From the NCBI RefSeq assembly GCF_014873145.1, contig NZ_JADBEK010000001.1:12338001-12402000 (forward strand): a stretch of DNA of 64,000 nt, read 5' to 3'. The notes beneath the pieces are model-generated. The model saw only the letters and a program-made list of their open reading frames with translations. It was not told the DNA's origin and did no database searches. Shown here piece by piece: positions 44,753 through 54,644 of the stretch (the stretch's first letter is position 1; each line of letters begins with the position of its first letter). Source of the DNA: Nonomuraea angiospora. Lineage in GTDB: Bacteria; Actinomycetota; Actinomycetes; Streptosporangiales; Streptosporangiaceae. A program made the position numbers and the translations under genes.

Positions 44753-45530
44753 CCTGGATCACCACCTTGCGGCGGATCGCCATGGTGCCGAGCGCGCCCA
44801 GCCCGAGCAGGATCGCGGCCCAGAGCGCCTGGAACGCGAGCGTCTCCAGGATCGGGGCCCTGCCCAGGTAGAGGTCGGTCGGGAGCTGGACCATGGCCGC
44901 CCAGGGCATCGCCATGACCAGGTCGCCGAACCAGCCGGGGAACAGGTGCAGCGGCACCATCATCCCGGAGAAGAAGGTCGTCAGGAGCATCGACACCACC
45001 GCGACGCCGCGGTCGTCGAGGAGCCAGCAGGTCGACAGCGCCACCAGGTAGCGCCAGCCGAAGCTGACCACCACCGCGACGGCGAAGCCGGCCAGGAACG
45101 CCGACCACTGCCCCGGCCCGGCGGGGACCGTGATGCCGAACACCACCGCGCCGACCAGCATGGGCGGGACGCCGCGGACCAGGAACAGGTAGGCGGCCCT
45201 GCCCAGGTCCTCGGCCAGCGTCCAGAGCTGGAGCGAGGCGGGCCGGACCAGGTCGAGCGCGATGTCGCCGCTGCGGATGCGCTCGGGGAGGCCGAGTCCG
45301 CCCCCGAACAGCTGCATCGGGCCGATGAACGCCTGGGTGACGAAGCAGAACGTGACGGCGTCGGCCACGTCGTAGCCGGCCAGCCCGGGGCGGGCCTGCC
45401 AGAGCGCGATGAGGATGTAGGCGCGGAGGATGCCGAAGACGCTGTTGGTGAAAGCGCCGGCGATCGCGCCCCAGACGTAGGTGGCGTGCTTGCGGAAGCC
45501 GTACCGGACGAGCCGGGCATAGAGGGGTAT
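44745..45530 (-). CDS. ABC-2 family permease with apparent AUA start codon
   Basis: 261 residues, six helices; SGDIALDLVRPASLQLW is the same block as in the sister permease. From the natural N-terminus (PLYARLVRYGFRKHATYVWGAIAGAFTNSVFG) there is no ATG, GTG or TTG in frame until far inside the protein. An ATA at 45530-45528 lies exactly 9 nt after a GGAGG (45544-45540) and gives the expected family N-terminus and a length equal to the partner. The only upstream option, TTG 45647, would add 39 residues of non-protein-like sequence. Confidence 0.85.
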   Translation of the reverse strand: MPLYARLVRYGFRKHATYVWGAIAGAFTNSVFGILRAYILIALWQARPGLAGYDVADAVTFCFVTQAFIGPMQLFGGGLGLPERIRSGDIALDLVRPASLQLWTLAEDLGRAAYLFLVRGVPPMLVGAVVFGITVPAGPGQWSAFLAGFAVAVVVSFGWRYLVALSTCWLLDDRGVAVVSMLLTTFFSGMMVPLHLFPGWFGDLVMAMPWAAMVQLPTDLYLGRAPILETLAFQALWAAILLGLGALGTMAIRRKVVIQGG

Positions 45531-45860
45531 GGTTTTGCACCTCCGGAGGGTGAGGACACGGTGACCGACCGTGTACGGACCCGCGCACGGGTCTGCCGAT
45601 GGGAAGCATGGAATTATGCGTCGCGGGCCTGGCGCCCCGCAACGCAATTAATCGTTCGGCGGTCGGCGAGACGGTACAGGCCGCCGCTCTTCGCCGGCAG
45701 GGCCAGGGCGGATGGGAAAGCCTCGTGAAGGGCGGCCGAGTCGGGGCAGAAGACCAATATGACGTCGTCACCGCACCGAAATATCCAGGTAAGAGATGAG
45801 ATACTTACTGGCCGGTAGAAGGATCTTCATCCGGGGAAGGAGATTCATCGGAGGGCCGAT
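45531..45860. other. 330-bp intergenic region between ABC operon and esterase
   Basis: Divergent promoter region. It holds the GGAGG RBS of the permease at 45540-45544 and, near the esterase, GGAAGGAG and GGAGGG purine stretches. An imperfect inverted repeat CCAGGTAAG...CTTACTGG lies around 45785-45812. The 66-codon ATG frame in its middle shows no protein features. Nothing else seen. Confidence 0.4.
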
Positions 45861-46838
45861 ATGCAGATCGACCGGGACGTGGTCCCCGACTATCCCTTGA
45901 GCTGGCAAGCCCGCGCCCTGACCAGTCTGATGTGGGGCACCCTGAAGCCGGCGTCCAGCGTGCTGATGCGCCATCCGCTGGCCCTGGTCTGCGCGGCCCG
46001 GCTCGGGGACCTCGGCCGCCTGGTGCGCGTACCCCAGCCCGAGCACGTCATCATCGAGCCCGCGGAGTTCTCGGCCTGCGGGGGCGAGTGGGTGCGGGGC
46101 AGGCCGGGGCTCGACGAGGGCAAGGCGGTGCTCTACTTCCACGGCGGCGGCTACTTCTCGTGCTCGCCGCGTACCCATCGGTCCATCACCTGGCGGCTGT
46201 CGGTGGCGGCCCGGCGGCCCGTGCTGGCGCTCGACTACCGGCAGGGGCCCGTGCACAAGCTGTCGGACTCGCTGACCGACGCGCTGGACGCGTACGAGTG
46301 CCTGCTGCGGCGCGGCCACGCGCCCGGGGACGTCATCCTGGCGGGGGACTCCGCGGGTGGTCACCTCACGCTGGCCACGTTGCTGGCACTGCGGGACCGG
46401 GAGCTGCCGATGCCCGGCGCGGCGATCTGCCTGTCGCCGTGGGCCGACCTGACCGACATCCCGCGGACCGCCAACCGCTGGCAGGACCCCATGCTCCCGG
46501 CCGGGCGGGTGCGCTGGCTGGCCCGCCGGTGGACCTCGGGCCTCGACCCGAGCGATCCGCTGGTCTCCCCGGTGCTCGGGGACTTCACGGGGCTGCCGCC
46601 GCTCATGATCGTTACCGGCTCGACCGAGGTGCTGCGGGACGAGGCCAGACGGGTGGCCGAGCGGGCGCGGCAGGCCAAGGTGCCGGTACGGTACGAAGAG
46701 TGGAACCGGATGCCGCACGCCTTCCCGATCCTGGCGGACGTGCTGCCCGAGGCGCGGCTGGCCTTCCGGCACATGGCGTACTTCCTGCGGGCCGTGGCCG
46801 CCCGCCGCGCGTCCAGAGGGGACATCGCGGCGGCGTGA
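45861..46838 (+). CDS. Alpha/beta hydrolase, hormone-sensitive-lipase-like esterase
   Basis: 325 residues. Oxyanion motif YFHGGGYFSCSP (about 93-104), nucleophile elbow LAGDSAGGHLTLA (about 160), acid near MIVTGSTEVLRDEA and His in RMPHAFPIL give a complete HSL-family triad. Hydrolyses esters in the cytosol; natural substrate unknown. ATG 45861 preceded by GGAGGG. Transcribed alone, 98 bp before the siderophore-interacting protein gene. Confidence 0.93.
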   Translation: MQIDRDVVPDYPLSWQARALTSLMWGTLKPASSVLMRHPLALVCAARLGDLGRLVRVPQPEHVIIEPAEFSACGGEWVRGRPGLDEGKAVLYFHGGGYFSCSPRTHRSITWRLSVAARRPVLALDYRQGPVHKLSDSLTDALDAYECLLRRGHAPGDVILAGDSAGGHLTLATLLALRDRELPMPGAAICLSPWADLTDIPRTANRWQDPMLPAGRVRWLARRWTSGLDPSDPLVSPVLGDFTGLPPLMIVTGSTEVLRDEARRVAERARQAKVPVRYEEWNRMPHAFPILADVLPEARLAFRHMAYFLRAVAARRASRGDIAAA

Positions 46839-46898
46839 GTTTTCGGCACTGCCCTTTTTGTGGTTCCCGGCGTACGCTGACAGCTTGGAGAACGTGTA

Positions 46899-46918
46899 AG
46901 GTTAGGTATACCTAACCT
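46899..46918. promoter_or_regulatory. Iron box: perfect 20-bp palindrome upstream of the SIP gene
   Basis: AGGTTAGGTA followed by its exact reverse complement TACCTAACCT, matching the DtxR/IdeR/DmdR1 consensus TTAGGTTAGGCTAACCTAA closely. It lies 18 bp before the coding start, positioned to repress when iron is plentiful. Confidence 0.88.
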
Positions 46919-46936
46919 GAAGTCAGGGGGCTGTGC

Positions 46937-47773
46937 ATGACCGAGAAGCCCACGGATCACCATCGTGGCGTCGTCCTGCGGACCGAGTGGATCTCGCGGC
47001 ACATGGTCCGCGTCGTGGTCGGGGGCGACGGGCTGGCCGACTTCGCCACCGCCGGACTGACGGACCACTACGTCAAGCTGGTCTTCCCCTACGAAGGCGT
47101 CGAATACCCCACCCCGTTCAGCGTGAAGACCTGCCGCGAGACGATGCCGCGCGAGTTCTGGCCGCGGCTGCGGACCTACACCGTACGCGCCTGGGACCCC
47201 GACAGCCGCGAGCTGACCCTCGACTTCGTGGTGCACGGCGACGAGGGCCTGGCCGGCCCGTGGGCCGCCCAGGCCCGTCCCGGTGACGTCGTGCTCATGC
47301 TCGGACCCGGCGGCGGCTACGCGCCCGACCCCGAGGCCGACTGGCACCTGTTGGTCGGCGACGAGAGCGCGCTGCCGGCCATCGCGGCCGCGCTGGAGGG
47401 CCTGCCGGAGGGCGCGCAGGCGCACGTGCTGGTCGAGGTGGACGCGCCCGAGGACGAGCAGAAGCTCGAGACGGCCGCCGACGCCCGGATCACGTGGCTC
47501 TACCGCGGCGGCCGTCCCGTCGGCGAGAAGCTCGTGGCGGCGGTGCGGACGCTGGAGTTCCCCGAGGGGGACGTGCACGCGTTCGTGCACGGCGAGGCCG
47601 GCTTCGTCAAGGAGCTCCGCCGTCACCTGCGCGTCGAGCGGGGCATCGGGCTGGACCGGCTGTCCATCTCCGGATACTGGCGCTCGGGGGCCGACGACGA
47701 GGCGTGGCGCGCGATGAAGCGCGACTGGAACCGTCAGGTCGAGGCCGAGGAGGAGTCCGCGATCGCCTCCTAG
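46937..47773 (+). CDS. Siderophore-interacting protein (FAD-dependent ferric-siderophore reductase)
   Basis: 278 residues of the ViuB/SIP family, which reduces ferric siderophores in the cytosol with NAD(P)H. FAD motif RTYTVRAWD (about 82-90), then FVVHGDEGLAGPWAAQARPGD, the NAD-binding domain with WHLLVGDESALPAIAAALEGL, and the C-terminal SGYWRSGADDEAW. All expected blocks are present. ATG 46937 follows AGGGGG. The perfect iron box upstream shows iron repression. No siderophore synthesis or transport gene is adjacent. Confidence 0.95.
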   Translation: MTEKPTDHHRGVVLRTEWISRHMVRVVVGGDGLADFATAGLTDHYVKLVFPYEGVEYPTPFSVKTCRETMPREFWPRLRTYTVRAWDPDSRELTLDFVVHGDEGLAGPWAAQARPGDVVLMLGPGGGYAPDPEADWHLLVGDESALPAIAAALEGLPEGAQAHVLVEVDAPEDEQKLETAADARITWLYRGGRPVGEKLVAAVRTLEFPEGDVHAFVHGEAGFVKELRRHLRVERGIGLDRLSISGYWRSGADDEAWRAMKRDWNRQVEAEEESAIAS

Positions 47774-47952
47774 GCCCGCAGGGCACGCCAGGGTCGAAAC
47801 ACCACTTCAGACCACTCAACCCCAGCACTTACTGACCCCAGAGGAACGAACGCCTTACCTCCAATACCCCTTATGGCAGACATGCGGAAAGCCTCCGCGG
47901 ATCCGGCCACAGTGTGCTTTGCCGAGTCCCGGATCAGAGAGGCGAAACCCGT

Positions 47953-49485
47953 ATGGCGCGTGGTGCTGGCGACATGCCTCCTGGCGTGCGGCCGCTTACG
48001 GTGGGCGACCCGGTCATCATCGGCCGATATCTGCTCCTCGGCCGCCTCGGCACGGGCGGGATGGGAGTGGTGTATCTGGCCGAACACCCTCGGGGTGGCC
48101 TGGTCGCACTCAAGACGCCGCATGCGGTGCATCTCAACGATGCCACCTTACGCGCGCGCTTCGCCGAGGAAGTGACTTTCTCGCGAAGATTGGTGCCGTT
48201 CTGCACGGCGGCGGTCCTGGAGGACGGCACCGACAAGGACCGTCCGTACCTGGTCACCGAGTACATCCCGGGTCCGGCGCTCTCCCAGGTCGTCGCGGCC
48301 AAGGGGCCGCTCACGCCCGATCTCGCGTACGGCGCGGCGCTCGGCGTGGCCGCCGCCCTGGTGGCGGTCCACGAGGCGGGCCTGGTGCACCGGGACCTCA
48401 AGCCCGGCAACGTGCTGCTGTCCACGCGGGGGCCGCGCGTCATCGACTTCGGCATCGCCCGCGACGTCGACACGCTGGCCGCGCACACGCAGGCCGGACA
48501 GGTCATGGGGAGCCCCGGGTGGGTCGCTCCCGAGCGGCTGACGGGTGGCCCGGCGGTGCCCGCGTCGGACGTGTTCGCGTGGGGGTGCGTGGTGGCGTTC
48601 GCGGCCACGGGGCACCACCCGTTCGGGGGCGGGGAGGCGGATGTGCTGACCCGGCGCATCCTGTTCGACCCGCCGCGCGTCGGGGGCGTGCCCGCCATGC
48701 TGCGGCCCGCCGTCGAGGCGGCGCTGGCCAAGGATCCCGCCGGCCGTCCCACGTCCGCCGAGCTGCTCCGGGCGCTGCTGGCCGCCGGGGGCGTCGGCGA
48801 GCCGTGGGATCTGCGGCAGGCGGTGGCCGGGGTGCTGGAGGAGATCTGGACGCCCGTGCCCTATCCGCCCGGCGGCGGGCGGGTACGTCTCGCCTCTCCG
48901 ACCGGCGAGTCCGGGACGCCGGGGGAGGGTGTGGAGCGTTCCCGTACGCGCGGGCGCAGGGCCAAGGCCGGGGCGCAGCTGTCGCACGCCAGCTTCGCCG
49001 CCCTGGCCACGGTGTCCATCGCGGCCCTCACGGTGATCGCGGCGGGCGGCGACGGCACGAGCGTCGGAGGCGGCTCGCTGCTGCCGGTCGACCCGCCGAT
49101 CGTGCGCTCCTACGGCAGCGCGGACTCGACCGTCCGCCCCCCGTCCACGCCCGCCGCCACCCTCCCGCCGACCAAGGCCGCCGCCCCGCCCACACCGGCG
49201 GGCACGCCCACGACGCCCGTCCCGCGCACCCGTACCAAGGCGCCGCTGACGGTGCGCAGCCCCTCGCCCGGCCGGCAGGACACGTTCGGGCCGGCCAGCA
49301 GCAGCGGACCGGGCGGCGAGGACCCCGGCGACTGCGCGAGCCCGATGCGCAGGCGCGGCGGCGCGGTCAGGAGGGACTGCCCGCAGCCGTCGCAGTCGAT
49401 CAGCACGATCCCGCAGGACGGGCCCGGCGAGTCGCCGGACCCGTCCGTGTCCGTCCCGGAGACGCCGACGGCTACCGGATCTTAG
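47953..49485 (+). CDS. Ser/Thr protein kinase with single TM and Pro/Thr-rich exterior
   Basis: 510 residues. Glycine loop LGRLGTGGMGVVYLAE, VALK lysine, HRDLKPGNVLL, IDFGIARD and the GSPGWVAPER activation segment are intact. A Gly/Arg linker leads to one membrane helix (FAALATVSIAALTVIAAGG), then a ~140-residue Pro/Thr/Ser tail with two Cys and no recognised sensor. ATG 47953 follows GAGAGG by 9 nt. Its 3' end overlaps the convergent anti-sigma gene by 14 nt. The kinase domain is close to that of the gene at 6.5-8.5 kb, so the two are paralogues. Confidence 0.92.
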   Translation: MARGAGDMPPGVRPLTVGDPVIIGRYLLLGRLGTGGMGVVYLAEHPRGGLVALKTPHAVHLNDATLRARFAEEVTFSRRLVPFCTAAVLEDGTDKDRPYLVTEYIPGPALSQVVAAKGPLTPDLAYGAALGVAAALVAVHEAGLVHRDLKPGNVLLSTRGPRVIDFGIARDVDTLAAHTQAGQVMGSPGWVAPERLTGGPAVPASDVFAWGCVVAFAATGHHPFGGGEADVLTRRILFDPPRVGGVPAMLRPAVEAALAKDPAGRPTSAELLRALLAAGGVGEPWDLRQAVAGVLEEIWTPVPYPPGGGRVRLASPTGESGTPGEGVERSRTRGRRAKAGAQLSHASFAALATVSIAALTVIAAGGDGTSVGGGSLLPVDPPIVRSYGSADSTVRPPSTPAATLPPTKAAAPPTPAGTPTTPVPRTRTKAPLTVRSPSPGRQDTFGPASSSGPGGEDPGDCASPMRRRGGAVRRDCPQPSQSISTIPQDGPGESPDPSVSVPETPTATGS

Positions 49486-50668
49486 ACAGGTCGATCAGGT
49501 AGAGGTCGTCCCCGAGCGTGTAGCTGAGGAGCCTGCCGGTCGGATCCGTGGACGGCATACTGATCCAGTCGCCCTTTGATGGGATGCCCAGGTCGCCCGA
49601 CTTGTCGGTGTCCAGGTCGTAGAGTCCCACGCCCTCGATCTTCCCTTCGCCGAACGTCGAGAGGTAGAAGCGGTCCTGCGTCGGCAGGTTCGGCGAGTGC
49701 ACGGAGCGGGGCACGTCCTTCTGCGACGAGCCGTCCCGATGACGGAAGAAGGCCACGCCTTCCGCGGTCCTGCCCTGGCAGATGGTCACGCCGCAGAAAC
49801 GCAGCTCCTCGCCGGGGTTGGTGACGGCCGTGCGGGTCTCGCCGGTTTCCACGTTCTGGATCCGGGCGTACGGCAGGCCCTGGGGCTCGCCCCCGCGCCC
49901 CGGCGCGCCGATCCACGGCCAGTCCAGCAGATGCATCCCGGCACCGCCCTGGACCGGCTCCACCGTGCCGCCCCCGAGAGGGACGGTGAAGACCCCTCCG
50001 GTGTACAGAGAGAAAACGATCTTGCCGTTGACCACGGCGAGTCTGTCGATTCCGCTGCCGTCGTCGGCCGTGTCGAGACGCTGGTCGGCGACGATCTTCG
50101 GGGTACCGCCGTCCAGCGGCACCGTCCAGAGGTGCGCGACGGAGTCCTTCGTCCCGGACCACCAGGCCACCTGGCCGCCGCCCACGGCGAAGCCGTTCGC
50201 GAAGCCCACCGTGTCCTCGGAAGCCGGGACGTCGGCGATCTTGCGTGGTGTGCCGGAGTCGAGGTCGTAGGCGTAGACGGCGTTGATCGTTCCGGATTCG
50301 CCTCCCTGGGCCTCCATGAGCAGCGTACGGTCGTCGACGAACGTCCGCGGCCGCCACGGCACCCCGTCGGGGGACTTCGCCGAGACCTTCCGCACCGCCT
50401 CCGGCCAGACCTTGTCCACCTGTCCGGCCGGCGCCTCGGTGTCGCGCCCGCTGGCGGGGACGGCCGTGATGGTGTCGCCGCCGCGCAGCACGGCCGTGGC
50501 CCCGGCCCCGGCCAGCACGACCGCCGCGGCGGCCAGCGCGATCCGGGCGCGCTGCCTCCTGCGCCGGTGGATCCGCTCCAGCCGCTGGGACAGCAGCGGG
50601 GGCATTCCCGGCGCCTGCTCGGCGGCGTGGCCGAGCGTCCTGCGCAGGGTCTCCTCAACCTCGGTCAT
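49472..50668 (-). CDS. Anti-sigma-like membrane protein with extracellular beta-propeller-type domain
   Basis: 398 residues: ~40-residue basic cytosolic part (SQRLERIHRRRRQRAR), one membrane helix (IALAAAAVVLAGAGATAVL) and a ~330-residue exterior domain with repeated beta strands of the TolB/WD type (VYAYDLDSGTPRKIADV, LWTVPLDGGTPKIVAD, GLYDLDTDKSGDLG). Its start overlaps the sigma-factor stop (ATGA), so the two are coupled and the cytosolic part probably holds the sigma factor. No zinc anti-sigma motif is visible. Confidence 0.8.
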   Translation of the reverse strand: MTEVEETLRRTLGHAAEQAPGMPPLLSQRLERIHRRRRQRARIALAAAAVVLAGAGATAVLRGGDTITAVPASGRDTEAPAGQVDKVWPEAVRKVSAKSPDGVPWRPRTFVDDRTLLMEAQGGESGTINAVYAYDLDSGTPRKIADVPASEDTVGFANGFAVGGGQVAWWSGTKDSVAHLWTVPLDGGTPKIVADQRLDTADDGSGIDRLAVVNGKIVFSLYTGGVFTVPLGGGTVEPVQGGAGMHLLDWPWIGAPGRGGEPQGLPYARIQNVETGETRTAVTNPGEELRFCGVTICQGRTAEGVAFFRHRDGSSQKDVPRSVHSPNLPTQDRFYLSTFGEGKIEGVGLYDLDTDKSGDLGIPSKGDWISMPSTDPTGRLLSYTLGDDLYLIDLSKIR

Positions 50669-51165
50669 CGTACGTTCCCCCTGGTCATCGGCTCACTCGG
50701 GAGGGCCACGCGCAGCTTGTCCAGCGCGCGGGCGGCCTGGCTGCGTACCGTGCCGCGGGAGATCCCGAGCACGGCGGCGATCTCGGCGTCGTCGAGCTGC
50801 TCGTAGTAGCGCAGCACCAGCACCGCGCGCTGCTTGCGCGGCAGCCCGGCCAGCGCCTGCCACATCCTGCGCTCGTCGCCGCTGGGCAGCGGGTCGTGGT
50901 GCTCGCCTTCCGGCAGGTCCCAGGCGAGCAGCTCGCGCCTGCGTAACCGCCAGGTGGCGATGTGCAGCCTGGCCATGGTGGTGCGCGCGTAGCTCTCCGG
51001 GTTCTCCTTCAGCCGCAGCCGGGACCAGGCGCCGCGCAGCTTCAGCAGCGCCTCCTGGACCAGGTCGGCCGCGTCGTGCGGATTGCCGGCCAGCACATAG
51101 CCGTAGCGCAGCAGCGCGTCGCCGCGTTCGGCGACGAACTCCGCGAAACGGGGATCACCTTCCAA
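50665..51165 (-). CDS. SigE-family ECF RNA polymerase sigma factor
   Basis: 166 residues. Region 2 (LRYGYVLAGNPHDAADLVQEALLKL ... YARTTMARLHI) and region 4 (LPRKQRAVLVLRYYEQLDDAEIAAVLGISRGTVRSQAARALDKL) are both present; it matches the SigE family abundant in Streptomyces and relatives. TTG 51165 preceded by GGGCGAGG. Operon with the downstream membrane protein, which likely keeps it inactive until an external signal. Confidence 0.93.
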   Translation of the reverse strand: MEGDPRFAEFVAERGDALLRYGYVLAGNPHDAADLVQEALLKLRGAWSRLRLKENPESYARTTMARLHIATWRLRRRELLAWDLPEGEHHDPLPSGDERRMWQALAGLPRKQRAVLVLRYYEQLDDAEIAAVLGISRGTVRSQAARALDKLRVALPSEPMTRGNVR

Positions 51166-51306
51166 CAGACCTCGCCCTTCGTCGTTCCTTCACCTCCGAG
51201 AGGAACAGAGCGCGAAAACTGTTGCACGCCGCGCCGGGGCCAGGGGCGACACGTACGGCGGGCTACGCTCGGAGATGGATCGACTCTTCTGTGAAAGAAG
51301 ACCATC

Positions 51307-51510
51307 ATGAGTACGAAAGCGTTCCCGCTCACGCTGCGCGTCACGGTGAGCGGAGCGACGCCGGACGAGATCAGGGAGAAGGCCGTGGCCCGGGCGCTCA
51401 GCTTCTTCGGCCTTGGCACCGAGCTGGACGTCATCAGCGCCGAAGCCGAGCCCGACGCGGAGGCGGAGGGCCGCTACCGCGCCACCGTGCTCTTCCGGAA
51501 GGTCGCCTGA
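51307..51510 (+). CDS. Small hypothetical protein, 67 residues
   Basis: Acidic, soluble, predicted beta-alpha-beta pattern (FPLTLRVTVSG, DEIREKAVARALSFFG, GRYRATVLFRKV). The strand-helix-strand shape and size resemble a small regulatory or dodecin-like fold, but no family is recognised. ATG 51307 follows GAAAGAAG at a proper distance. Divergent from the sigma-factor operon and so a possible member of its regulon. Confidence 0.7.
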   Translation: MSTKAFPLTLRVTVSGATPDEIREKAVARALSFFGLGTELDVISAEAEPDAEAEGRYRATVLFRKVA

Positions 51511-51593
51511 CGAGCCGGGGGCTCGTGATCCGGCGGCGGCGTACGTGCGGCCCGGCCGCCGGCGTTCCGGGGTGAAAGCGAGGTGTGCTCGGG

Positions 51594-52427
51594 CTAACGG
51601 CCGGTGGACCAGGGCATCAGCTCGGCGACCACGGTCTTGCTCCACGGCCGGGCGAGAGAGCGCAGCTCCTCGCAGCCCGCGGCGCCGAGCGCGGTGTACG
51701 GCGCCATGCCCATCCGGTCCGTCGCCTCCTCGATCTCCTCGCGCCTCCTGCGGCCCTCCTCGGTGAGAGCTCCCTCGACGAGCCAGCCACGCTCCTCCAG
51801 CCTCCGCACGGCGGCGGCCCAGTCGGCCTCGGGCCACCCGCGCGTGCCTCGGAGCACCTCGGCCGTGACGGCGCCGGTCGCCGCGTGGGTGACCAGCGCC
51901 TCGATGCCGCTCAGCCCGGCCGCCAGGAGGGCGGCGAGATGACCGTCGCCGCGATACTCGCGCAGCAGGGTCTGGGCGTGCCAGAGCACCAGGTGGGGAG
52001 CCTCGGGCCAGGGCAGTGCCGCGTGCGCGGCATAAAGAGGCCGCCCGCTGAGCTCGCCCGCGACGCTCTCCGCCGCCCGGCGGGCCAGCGCCGCCGCCCG
52101 TGACATCTCCGGGGAGTCCACGGCGTCGCCCAGCACGCGGCGCAGCGTGGCGCCGGCCGATTCGAGCCGGGCGGCCAGGATGTCGGCCGGCGAGGCGATC
52201 CGCCAGGCGGCCGGGATCGCCCGCCGTACCAGGTCGGGGTTGAAGTTGTAGAAGGTCGCGATCACCGCTTCGGCGGGCACCGGACCGAGAGCGGCGGCTC
52301 GGGAGGCGAAGTATCCCATCCGGCCGCTCAGCCCGAGGCTCTCGTAGGCGGCGCTCGCCTCGGGGGAGAAGTAGATCATGCCGTGCAGGGGCTCCAGAGT
52401 GCGCCAGGTCCGGCGTTCCAGCGTCAT
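51594..52427 (-). CDS. SCO6745 family protein
   Basis: 277 residues, mostly alpha-helical, recognised as the SCO6745 family of actinomycetes. The N-terminal MTLERRTWRTLEPLHGMIYFSPEA and the FYNFNPDLVRRAIPAAW block are family hallmarks. The C-terminal part (TRGWPEADWAAAVRRLEERGWLVEGALTEEGRRRREEIEEATD) looks like a winged helix of MarR type, so a regulator is plausible. The exact role is unknown. Confidence 0.85.
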   Translation of the reverse strand: MTLERRTWRTLEPLHGMIYFSPEASAAYESLGLSGRMGYFASRAAALGPVPAEAVIATFYNFNPDLVRRAIPAAWRIASPADILAARLESAGATLRRVLGDAVDSPEMSRAAALARRAAESVAGELSGRPLYAAHAALPWPEAPHLVLWHAQTLLREYRGDGHLAALLAAGLSGIEALVTHAATGAVTAEVLRGTRGWPEADWAAAVRRLEERGWLVEGALTEEGRRRREEIEEATDRMGMAPYTALGAAGCEELRSLARPWSKTVVAELMPWSTGR

Positions 52428-52476
52428 GCCGCCGAAGATACCGACCAGTCAGTATGGGTGTCCACAGCCTCCCATG

Positions 52477-52974
52477 TCAGCGAAGCCACGCGTACAAGGC
52501 TCCTGTCACCGAGATGGCGCAGGCGAGGATGAACATGATCAGGGAAATCGGCGTGGTGAACGTGCGGTGGGGATTGCGCCGCACGAGACGGAGCGAATCC
52601 AGGTCCAGGGTCGCGGCCAGCCGATCCTCGATCTCCGCCATCGGCTGCAAGGCCAGCCGGGCAAGACCGCGGGAGCGCCAGCCCGCAAGTGCCGCCGCGA
52701 CGGAGACCAGCGCCGCCACGAGCCCGACGGCGCCGGCTACGGCGTCGAGTTTGGCCTGGAGAGCGGCGACGTAGGCGGCGGAATTCACGGCAGTCGACAC
52801 GAGGTAGAAGTTGAGGACCTGGAGTCCTTGGCTCATGCGGTACTCGTACCAGCGGGTGGCATGTTCCAGGGCGGCCACGAGCGACTCATGATCATTTTTT
52901 CCGGGCGGCGGCGGAACTGAGGGTAACCACTGAGCGAGCGCGGTCCGGACAGAGGAGATCGTTCTGCGCACCAA
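52477..52974 (-). CDS. Hypothetical membrane protein with three to four helices
   Basis: 165 residues. A helical segment HESLVAALEHATRWYEYRMSQGLQVLNFYLV precedes two membrane helices in the middle (AYVAALQAKLDAVAGAVGLVAALVSVAAALAGW) and one at the end (ISLIMFILACAISVTGALYAWL). The layout is reminiscent of SLATT or RipA-type effectors, but the evidence is too weak for assignment. Start codon uncertain. Same strand as the SCO6745 gene. Confidence 0.6.
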   Translation of the reverse strand: MVRRTISSVRTALAQWLPSVPPPPGKNDHESLVAALEHATRWYEYRMSQGLQVLNFYLVSTAVNSAAYVAALQAKLDAVAGAVGLVAALVSVAAALAGWRSRGLARLALQPMAEIEDRLAATLDLDSLRLVRRNPHRTFTTPISLIMFILACAISVTGALYAWLR

Positions 52975-53030
52975 ACCCTCCGTTGAAGGTCAGCCACTCC
53001 TCCAATGAGAGCACACCACACCATGAAAGT

Positions 53031-53066
53031 GGGCCGCGCCAGTGCTGGGGGAGACTGGCGCGGCCC
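53031..53066. terminator. Terminator after aceA
   Basis: GGGCCGCGCCAGT and ACTGGCGCGGCCC form a 13-bp perfect stem around a 10-nt loop, 47 bp past the aceA stop. Confidence 0.8.
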
Positions 53067-53112
53067 GTTTCGCCGGGGAACCGCCGCATGCCCGGAGGGC
53101 GGTCCCGGCAGA

Positions 53113-54399
<1,287 letters not shown>

Positions 54400-54488
54400 T
54401 GTTCACTCCCTTGTCGTCCCCTGGGGCTCACTGCCGAGTGTGTGCCCTGGGAGGGGCCGCCCATAGTCATGAGCAGAGAGAAGAACGG

Positions 54489-54502
54489 CGAAAGTTTCCA
54501 GA
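54489..54502. promoter_or_regulatory. RamB-like site candidate in the aceA promoter
   Basis: CGAAAGTTTCCAGA resembles the AAAGTTTGCAAA-type motif recalled for corynebacterial RamB (two mismatches in twelve). A related GATAGTTTTCCC lies about 50 bp further on. The regulator gene is 140 bp away and divergent. Confidence 0.35.
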
Positions 54503-54644
54503 CTCTGCATTACCGGCGGGTATTCAACAGTGAAGAAATCGATAGTTTTCCCGTTGGCCTAGACCAATCCGAGCGACACGGCGGCCGGGCCCGACCTGTT
54601 CAGGAGACTAGAAAATGAGCCGAATTTCTGTCTAAGATGCCGAC

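Noticed and set aside
45599..45799. 66-codon frame in the intergenic region before the esterase
   Set aside because: No RBS, no recognisable domain and unlike neighbouring coding sequence; the region is a divergent promoter.
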